Origin: Mycobacteriaceae bacterium
GTDB lineage: Bacteria; Actinomycetota; Actinomycetes; Mycobacteriales; Mycobacteriaceae
DNA: 11,458 nt
Assembly: GCA_019242135.1 (NCBI GenBank)
Contig: JAFAWC010000040.1
Span: forward strand, 1-11,458
Direction of reading: 5' to 3'
The position numbers and the translations under genes were made by a program. The notes beneath the pieces were generated by a model that saw only the letters and a list, made by a program, of their open reading frames with translations, ran no database searches and was not told the DNA's origin. Positions 7,192 to 11,458 of this stretch are shown here, piece by piece. The first letter of the stretch is position 1. Every line of letters starts with the position of its first letter.

Positions 7192-7959
7192 GTGCCTGGA
7201 TACGCCGACGACCTGTTCAACCTCACCGACCGGGTCGTGCTGGTCACCGGGGGCAGCCGCGGCCTCGGGCGGGAGATCGCGTTCGGGGCTGCCCGATGCG
7301 GCGCCGACGTCGTGATCGCCAGCCGGAACCAGGCCAGCTGTGAGGCCACCGCCGCTGAGATCACACGGGAGACGGGGCGCAGCGCGATGCCATATCAGGT
7401 GCACGTCGGTCGGTGGGATCAGCTGGACGGACTGGTGGGTGCCGTGTATTCGCGGTTCGGCAAGGTGGACACGCTGATCAACAACGCGGGGATGTCGCCG
7501 CTCTACGAGTCGTTGACGAGTGTCTCGGAGAAACTGTTCGATGCGGTGACGAACCTGAACTTCAAAGGGCCGTTCCGGCTTTCGGCGTTAGTCGGCGAGC
7601 GGATGGTGGCCGACGGCGGGGGTTCGATCATCAACGTCAGCTCCAGCGGATCGCTGCGACCGGGACCCGACATGCTGCCCTATGCGGCCGCCAAGGCCGG
7701 CCTCAATGCGATGACAGAAGGTTTCGCGAAGGCGTTCGGGCCGACGGTGCGGGTCAACACGTTGATGGCGGGGCCCTTCTTGACCGACATCAGCAAGGCC
7801 TGGAATCTGGACGAGGCGGTGGGCAACCCGTTCGGTCATCTGGCGTTGCAGAGGGCGGGCCAGCCGTCCGAAATCGTGGGCGCTGCCTTGTTTTTAGCGT
7901 CGGACGCGTCGAGCTTCACGACCGGCACGATCGTGCGGGTCGATGGGGGTCTTCCCTAG
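7192..7959 (+). CDS. Short-chain dehydrogenase/reductase (SDR) family oxidoreductase
   Basis: This is a classical SDR of 255 residues, NAD(P)-dependent and cytoplasmic. It has the cofactor motif TGGSRGLG (19-26), NNAG (97-100), the structural Asn123 in NFKGPF, and the catalytic set Ser151, Tyr164 and Lys168 (YAAAK). VDGG near the C-terminus (250-253) is also typical. Arg at 23 and at 45 (ASRN) near the cofactor site suggest a preference for NADP(H). The substrate is unknown. The GTG at 7192 gives the normal N-terminus (PGYADDLFNLTDRVVLVTGG) and lies 7 bases after a -10-like box; the open frame continues to 6988 only by reading the divergent phosphatase gene. Its stop is 8 bases from that of the converging alkyl sulfatase. 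Joint action on alcohols released by that sulfatase is speculation. Confidence 0.9.
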   Translation: MPGYADDLFNLTDRVVLVTGGSRGLGREIAFGAARCGADVVIASRNQASCEATAAEITRETGRSAMPYQVHVGRWDQLDGLVGAVYSRFGKVDTLINNAGMSPLYESLTSVSEKLFDAVTNLNFKGPFRLSALVGERMVADGGGSIINVSSSGSLRPGPDMLPYAAAKAGLNAMTEGFAKAFGPTVRVNTLMAGPFLTDISKAWNLDEAVGNPFGHLALQRAGQPSEIVGAALFLASDASSFTTGTIVRVDGGLP

Positions 7960-7967
7960 GCGCGCGA

Positions 7968-9848
7968 TTAGGGCGTGACGATGTTGAAACTCGGGTCGGG
8001 GGCGTCCAGAACGCCGAGCAGCGTGGGCAGGGCATCAGCGTCGCCGGTGATCGAGATACCCGGAGACGTGCGGTCACCGGCGGCGAACATCAGTAGCCGC
8101 AGCTTGCTGTCGAGGCGCACGGTGGCGTTGGCGGTCTTCTCGTCGGCCGGCCGCTTGCGGTAGACCAGTACGCCGTTGCGCAGTGCCAACCGGTAATTCG
8201 TGTCGACGTCGGAAAACGTAATGTCGATCGCAAGATTCAGGTCCCAGGCTCGGGGTCCGTCGATGCTGATCGCCAGCGTGTCGAACATCTGCTCGGGCGT
8301 CAGCTGAGACAGCAGCGTGGGGGATGCGGCCGATGTCGCGGTGCCGAAGTTCCCGTCGCGCAGTTCGGTGGCTCCGGACAGAAAGAAGTTGCGCCAGGTG
8401 GCGTTCTCGGCGCCGTACGCGAGCTGCTCGAGCGTGTCCGCATACAGCTCGCGCACCTTGGGTTGTTCGGCGTCGGTAAAGGTTGCGTGATCAAGAAGCG
8501 TTGCTGCCCAACGGAAATCGCCTTCGTCGAAGGCGCGCTGTGCGAGTTCGACGACGCGGTCGATGCCACCGAGAGCCTCGACATATCTCGTCGCCAATGC
8601 GTCAGGCGGGTGGGACCACAGCCGCGCCGGGTTCCCGTCGAACCAGCCCATGTAGCGCTGGTAGATCGCCTTCACGTTGTGGCTGACCGAGCCGTAGTAG
8701 CCGTGGGTGTGCCACGCCTTCTGCAGTGCCGGCGGCAATTGGAACTGCTCGGCGATCTCGGGGCCGGTGTAGCCCTTGTTCAGCAGCCGCAATGTTTGGT
8801 CATGCAGGTAGGCGTAGAGATCGCGCTGAGTGGAAAGGAACTCCCGGACCCGCTCGTTGCCCCACGTCGGCCAGTGGTGCGACGCGAATGCGACGTCGAC
8901 GCCGTCGGTGAAGCGGTCGATCGCTTCGGTGAGATAACCGGACCACACATGCGGATCGCGCACCAGCGCGCCGCGCAGCGTCAACAGGTTGTGCAAGTTG
9001 TGAGTCGCATTCTCGGCCATGCACAGTGCGCGATAGCGCGGAAAGTAAAAGTGCATCTCAGCGGGTGCCTCGGTGCCGGGTGCCATCTGGAATTCGATCT
9101 CGACGCCGTCGATGGTGTGTTTCTCGCCGGTGGTGGTGATGATCACGGTGGGGTTGATGACGCCGACCTGGCCGGTCGAGGTGGCCTGACCCAACCCGCA
9201 ACCGACCTGCCCCTGTGGCCCGCGCGCGAGTAACGTGCCGTACATGTAGGTAGCGCGCCGGGTCATGGCGGTACCGGCATAGACGTTCTCCTGTACCGCA
9301 TGTTCGATAAAACCTTCTGGCGCAAGCACACTGACCTTGCCTGCGTCGACGTCGGCCTGGCTGGCGACGCCGTGCACGCCGCCGAAATGGTCGACATGGC
9401 TGTGGGTGTAGATCACCGCCACGACCGGTCGGTCACCCCCGCGGTGTTCGCGGTACATCTGCAGCGCGGCGGCAGCGACCTCGGTCGAGATCAGTGGGTC
9501 GATCACGATGATGCCGTGGTCGGTCTCCACGAAAGTGACATTGGAGATGTCGAAGCCGCGGACCTGGTAGATGCCCTCGACGACCTCGTAGAGACCCTGC
9601 TTGGCGGCGAGCATCGATTGGCGCCACAGGCTGGGATGCACCGAGGCCGGCGCGTCACCGGTCAGGAAGGAGTAGGCGTCGTTGTCCCACACCACCCGAC
9701 CGTCGGCGGATTTGATCACGCACGGCTGCAGGGTGGCGATCAGGCCGCGGTCGGCGTCGTTGAAATCGGCGGTGTCGTCGAGCGGAAGCGATCCCAGGTG
9801 CTCCTTGTGCGCACGCTCGATCGCGGGGGTGGGCGGCTTCTGCGTCAT
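7968..9848 (-). CDS. Alkyl sulfatase / metallo-beta-lactamase-fold sulfatase (SdsA1/YjcS type)
   Basis: It should hydrolyse primary alkyl sulfate esters such as dodecyl sulfate to alcohol and sulfate with a binuclear zinc site (group III sulfatase). From the ATG at 9848 it has 626 residues, the length I recall for M. tuberculosis Rv3762c. The zinc motif THSHVDH is at 148-154 (His149, His151, Asp153, His154), and further ligand candidates are Glu279 in AENATHNLHNL (278-288) and the His pair in SHHWPTWG (323-330). A helical dimerisation region follows (about 340-490), then a C-terminal SCP2-like lipid-binding domain (about 505-626). There is no clear signal peptide, so it is probably cytoplasmic. 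The start was chosen over the ATG at 9884 because CACTGT ends 7 bases upstream and the N-terminus KPPTPAIERAHKEHL looks family-like. Narrow substrate choice is not visible. Confidence 0.9.
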   Translation of the reverse strand: MTQKPPTPAIERAHKEHLGSLPLDDTADFNDADRGLIATLQPCVIKSADGRVVWDNDAYSFLTGDAPASVHPSLWRQSMLAAKQGLYEVVEGIYQVRGFDISNVTFVETDHGIIVIDPLISTEVAAAALQMYREHRGGDRPVVAVIYTHSHVDHFGGVHGVASQADVDAGKVSVLAPEGFIEHAVQENVYAGTAMTRRATYMYGTLLARGPQGQVGCGLGQATSTGQVGVINPTVIITTTGEKHTIDGVEIEFQMAPGTEAPAEMHFYFPRYRALCMAENATHNLHNLLTLRGALVRDPHVWSGYLTEAIDRFTDGVDVAFASHHWPTWGNERVREFLSTQRDLYAYLHDQTLRLLNKGYTGPEIAEQFQLPPALQKAWHTHGYYGSVSHNVKAIYQRYMGWFDGNPARLWSHPPDALATRYVEALGGIDRVVELAQRAFDEGDFRWAATLLDHATFTDAEQPKVRELYADTLEQLAYGAENATWRNFFLSGATELRDGNFGTATSAASPTLLSQLTPEQMFDTLAISIDGPRAWDLNLAIDITFSDVDTNYRLALRNGVLVYRKRPADEKTANATVRLDSKLRLLMFAAGDRTSPGISITGDADALPTLLGVLDAPDPSFNIVTP

Positions 9849-9909
9849 GTGACCGACAGTGCCACCCGGGCGCGCCGTGTACATCCAATTCGGCTGATTC
9901 GCAGGGAGT

Positions 9910-9915
9910 TAGCAT
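9910..9915 (+). promoter_or_regulatory. Candidate -10 box of the DUF1622 relic (leaderless type)
   Basis: TAGCAT fits TAnnnT and is followed by exactly six bases before the GTG at 9922, the classic leaderless layout in mycobacteria. It appears to be the surviving promoter of the deleted gene and would transcribe rightward into the converging metallophosphoesterase. Confidence 0.45.
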
Positions 9916-9921
9916 TCAACC

Positions 9922-10076
9922 GTGGCGTTCGTGGAGGTCATCGAAGCGTCGCCGTGCTCGGCGGCATCGTGCTGATTCGTACCTTCCTCAGCTTCTCTCT
10001 GCAGGTGGAGATGACGGGCGCGTGGCCATGGCAGACGAAGGCCGCCCCTGCAGCCGGTGCAGCGTCACCTCGCTGA
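9922..10076 (+). pseudogene. Remnant of a DUF1622-type membrane protein gene with internal deletion
   Basis: Two pieces of one family are joined. The GTG at 9922 opens VAFVEVIEA, a typical family start. From 9945, in another frame, the sequence reads SVAVLGGIVLIRTFLSFSLQ and on through VEMTGAWPWQ to 10034, ending at a TGA at 10074. IRTFLSFSL-x-E-x-x-G-x-WPW is, from memory, the C-terminal hallmark of DUF1622, an integral membrane family of roughly 110-125 residues. The middle, about 70-90 codons with the first membrane segments, is missing, and the join changes frame, so translation from the GTG stops after 17 codons (TGA at 9973). A simple sequencing frameshift cannot explain the missing middle. 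The tail overlaps the 3' end of the metallophosphoesterase gene by 89 bases. Family assignment is by recall, but the motif is distinctive. Confidence 0.7.
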
Positions 10077-10539
10077 GCGCCCCGTTCCGCACAATCGCCG
10101 TCATGTATGTGCAATACGGCTGGCGGCGACGGTCGGTCGGCGACCCGGGATTCAGCAGCCGCAATCCTGTCGACGACGTGGTGTCCCAAGGGATGTGGCT
10201 GTGCCCGAACACCAGAACATCTGTGTCGGGGTAGCGCCGGGCCATCCTCTCGTCGCGGCCCGCCGCGCCGCCCGTTTCATGTACCACCGTGAAGCGCACC
10301 CCCTCCAGGGTGACCTCCGCCGTCTCAGGCAACCGGGCCCGCAATTCCGGCCCGTCATTGTTGCCCCAGCAGCCGATCAGGCGCGCAACCCGTTTCTGCA
10401 GCGCGTCGAGCACCGCAACGTCCACCCAGTCGCCCGCGTGCAACACCACGTCGGCATGCTCGGCCTCGTCCCAGACCATGCGGGGCAGGTCGCGGGCTCG
10501 CTTGGGGACGTGTGTGTCGGAGATCAGGAGGAGCTTCAC
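9988..10539 (-). CDS. YfcE-like metallophosphoesterase
   Basis: This is a calcineurin-like phosphoesterase of the small MJ0936/YfcE class (Metallophos_2), probably a cytoplasmic phosphodiesterase needing Mn2+ or a similar metal; the physiological substrate is unknown. The 183-residue protein shows all blocks: SDTH (7-10), GDWVD (36-40), GNND (59-62), VVHETG (85-90), GHSH (112-115) and NPGSP (130-134). The fourth block has HE where HG is usual. Family members are normally about 155-170 residues; here residues after about 165 are low in structure and read antisense through the DUF1622 relic, so the tail may be an extension. The GTG at 10539 lies 31 bases after the stop of the PyrE-like gene, in the same direction, so the two are likely co-transcribed. 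No clear Shine-Dalgarno site is present. Confidence 0.9.
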   Translation of the reverse strand: MKLLLISDTHVPKRARDLPRMVWDEAEHADVVLHAGDWVDVAVLDALQKRVARLIGCWGNNDGPELRARLPETAEVTLEGVRFTVVHETGGAAGRDERMARRYPDTDVLVFGHSHIPWDTTSSTGLRLLNPGSPTDRRRQPYCTYMTAIVRNGALSEVTLHRLQGRPSSAMATRPSSPPAERS

Positions 10540-10570
10540 TCTAAAAGTTGCTGTCGCTTAACGGTTTTGC

Positions 10571-11131
10571 TCATTCGTGGGTGATCGGCTCGATGCCGAG
10601 GTGCTCGTAGGTGACGAGCGGAAAATACGGCGCCCCTCGCTCGGCGAAGATCCGTGCCGCCAGGTCACCACGGTCGACCATGGTCACGATGCCGGTGACC
10701 ACGGCGCCTGCCTCGATCGAGCGGTCGTAGGCCTTGCAGACGGAGCCGCCAGTGCTCACGACGTCCTCGACCAGCAGCACCCGTGTCCCCGGGTGATCGC
10801 GGAGCCGGAAGCCCTCGATGAACTGCTCGAGGCCGCGCGACTTGGGTTCCTTGCGGACCGAGAACCAGGCCTTGCCCGTCACCATCGCGACGCCGTGCGC
10901 GAGTGCGTCGGCGCCCATGGTCAGGCCCCCGACCGCGTCGAACTCGATCTGGTGCTCGGTGGTCAGCTCGACGATGGCCCGGCAAACGACGGTGAGCCGC
11001 TCGCCGGTGTCCACGGCGTGCTTGCCGTCGATGTAATGGTGGCTGGTCTGCCCGCTGGCGAGTTTGAACGGCACGTCGCGGTATTCGTGGCCGCGCTTGA
11101 TGACGTCGAATGCGGCCTGCCAGGAGGTCAC
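10571..11131 (-). CDS. Orotate phosphoribosyltransferase (PyrE-like)
   Basis: It would join orotate to PRPP to give orotidine 5'-phosphate in pyrimidine synthesis. From the GTG at 11131 it has 186 residues. The PRPP-binding motif VLLVEDVVSTGGS is at 118-130, the substrate segment SGQTSHHYIDGK at 26-37, and GGLTMGADALAHGVA at 68-82 is the actinobacterial form of the next block. The flexible catalytic loop RKEPKSRG (93-100) keeps both Lys (94, 97), but has Arg99 where OPRTases normally have a catalytic-loop His. It does not look like my recollection of M. tuberculosis PyrE (Rv0382c, loop KAHG), so it may be a second, divergent paralogue or another PRTase. The start is supported by TACCAT 7 bases upstream (leaderless); the frame is open to 11425 with random-looking sequence. 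It precedes the metallophosphoesterase. Confidence 0.83.
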   Translation of the reverse strand: MTSWQAAFDVIKRGHEYRDVPFKLASGQTSHHYIDGKHAVDTGERLTVVCRAIVELTTEHQIEFDAVGGLTMGADALAHGVAMVTGKAWFSVRKEPKSRGLEQFIEGFRLRDHPGTRVLLVEDVVSTGGSVCKAYDRSIEAGAVVTGIVTMVDRGDLAARIFAERGAPYFPLVTYEHLGIEPITHE

Positions 11132-11138
11132 CGGAGCA

Positions 11139-11144
11139 ATGGTA
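11139..11144 (-). promoter_or_regulatory. Candidate -10 box of the PyrE-like gene
   Basis: TACCAT on the minus strand fits TAnnnT and ends 7 bases before the GTG at 11131, which predicts a leaderless mRNA and decides the start. No -35 match is seen. Confidence 0.5.
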
Positions 11145-11209
11145 CGGGGGCCGCCGGTACCGCAGCCGGGTATCTGGATCGTCTGAGTCCGCGTTGGGCC
11201 GCTCGGGCA

Positions 11210-11215
11210 TAGGAT
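11210..11215 (+). promoter_or_regulatory. Candidate -10 box of the PAS-domain gene
   Basis: TAGGAT in the 161-base divergent interval would start transcription near 11222, giving a leader of about 70 bases that contains the hairpin at 11238-11252. It has no clear -35. Confidence 0.3.
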
Positions 11216-11237
11216 CTGCGTTATCCCACGAAGTTGG

Positions 11238-11252
11238 CCGCGAGCATCGCGG
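11238..11252. repeat. Perfect 6-bp hairpin in the leader of the PAS-domain gene
   Basis: CCGCGA and TCGCGG are perfect inverted copies around the three-base loop GCA. No run of T follows, so it is not a typical terminator; it could be a leader hairpin or a protein-binding palindrome. Confidence 0.4.
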
Positions 11253-11281
11253 GTTGTCCACATCCGACGTCTTAAGCAAGC

Positions 11282-11285
11282 AGGA
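11282..11285 (+). promoter_or_regulatory. Ribosome binding site of the PAS-domain gene
   Basis: AGGA is followed by seven bases and the ATG at 11293. This is one of the few genes here with a well-spaced site, and it fixes the start. Confidence 0.55.
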
Positions 11286-11292
11286 CGCAACG

Positions 11293-11458
11293 ATGCAGAT
11301 CCCAAACGACAGTGTTCAGGGCGGCACGCGTGCCGACGTGGGTTTCGCCTTAGCCGGCGGTGCCCCGGAACGGGTGGGCTGGTTCCGCTTATACTTCGAT
11401 AACCAGCGATGGGAGTGGTCGCCACAGGTCGAGCGGATGCACGGCTACCCGCCGGGCA
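11293..11458 (+). CDS. PAS-domain protein, N-terminal part (probably PAS-ANTAR regulator)
   Basis: The gene is cut by the window end; 55 codons are visible. After about 25 variable residues comes GWFRLYFDNQRWEWSPQVER followed by MHGYPPG (29-55), which is the start of a PAS sensor domain: the W-W-S-x-x-V/L-x-R-M-x-G-Y pattern is typical of PAS_3-like folds. In mycobacteria this exact kind of N-terminus commonly precedes an ANTAR RNA-binding domain, so a PAS-ANTAR antiterminator is the best guess; a histidine kinase, diguanylate cyclase or other PAS protein remains possible because the output domain is outside the window. It diverges from the PyrE-like gene with 161 bases between starts. Identity of the sensed signal is not visible. 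Confidence 0.7.
   Translation, partial: MQIPNDSVQGGTRADVGFALAGGAPERVGWFRLYFDNQRWEWSPQVERMHGYPPG

Noticed and set aside
9300..10076. A 258-codon plus-strand frame that includes the DUF1622 tail, taken as one gene.
   Set aside because: Its first 215 or so codons are antisense to the alkyl sulfatase and look random; only the part from 9945 has family likeness.
11168..11173. GGGTAT, resembling the -10 of the stress sigma factor SigF, upstream of the PAS gene.
   Set aside because: No GTTT-like -35 lies 15-17 bases upstream, so a six-base match alone carries no weight.
11132..11425. N-terminal extension of the PyrE-like protein to 11425.
   Set aside because: The extra 98 residues are Arg/Pro-rich and run under the divergent PAS gene; the leaderless GTG at 11131 fits the family length.

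Overview
This window is high-GC actinobacterial DNA and almost certainly comes from a fast-growing, environmental-type mycobacterium (Mycolicibacterium or close kin). The signs are GC-biased codons, many GTG starts, several TAnnnT boxes 6-8 bases before a start codon (leaderless genes), and a gene order (tadA, its associated protein, tyrA, a glycolipid-binding-type protein, proZ-proW-proV-proX, a LapA-like membrane protein) that from memory matches M. tuberculosis Rv3752c-Rv3760. The right part departs from that order and looks more lineage-specific.

Layout. Bases 1-90 hold no gene. On the minus strand come tadA (tRNA adenosine deaminase) and the gene for the TadA-associated protein, read right to left and overlapping by one base. 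Prephenate dehydrogenase (tyrA) diverges from them on the plus strand and ends tail-to-tail with a five-gene minus-strand operon, proX-proV-proW-proZ-glycolipid-binding protein. That operon encodes an osmoprotectant-type ABC importer (lipoprotein receptor, ATPase, two permeases), with the last gene translationally coupled to proZ. A small LapA-domain membrane protein diverges from proX.

Next, a histidine-phosphatase gene (minus) and a short-chain dehydrogenase gene (plus) diverge from only 19 bp, where two opposed -10 boxes share the same bases. The dehydrogenase converges on a large SdsA-type alkyl sulfatase (minus) with an 8-bp gap. Upstream of the sulfatase lies a previously hidden relic: the promoter, start codon and first eight or nine codons of a DUF1622-type membrane protein gene, joined out of frame to its last roughly 30 conserved codons, with the middle deleted. 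The relic ends inside the 3' end of a YfcE-like metallophosphoesterase, which follows a PyrE-like phosphoribosyltransferase on the minus strand. At the right edge a PAS-domain protein begins on the plus strand and is cut by the window end.

The genes are mostly housekeeping or nutritional: tRNA wobble modification, tyrosine synthesis, compatible-solute uptake, sulfate-ester hydrolysis and pyrimidine synthesis or salvage. I see no tRNA, rRNA, CRISPR array, insertion sequence or phage gene, and no strong candidate for a wholly new multi-gene system. The most unusual items are the deleted DUF1622 relic, the shared divergent promoter at 7179-7185, the near-repeat upstream of proX that also lies in proW, and a His-to-Arg change in the catalytic loop of the PyrE-like enzyme.
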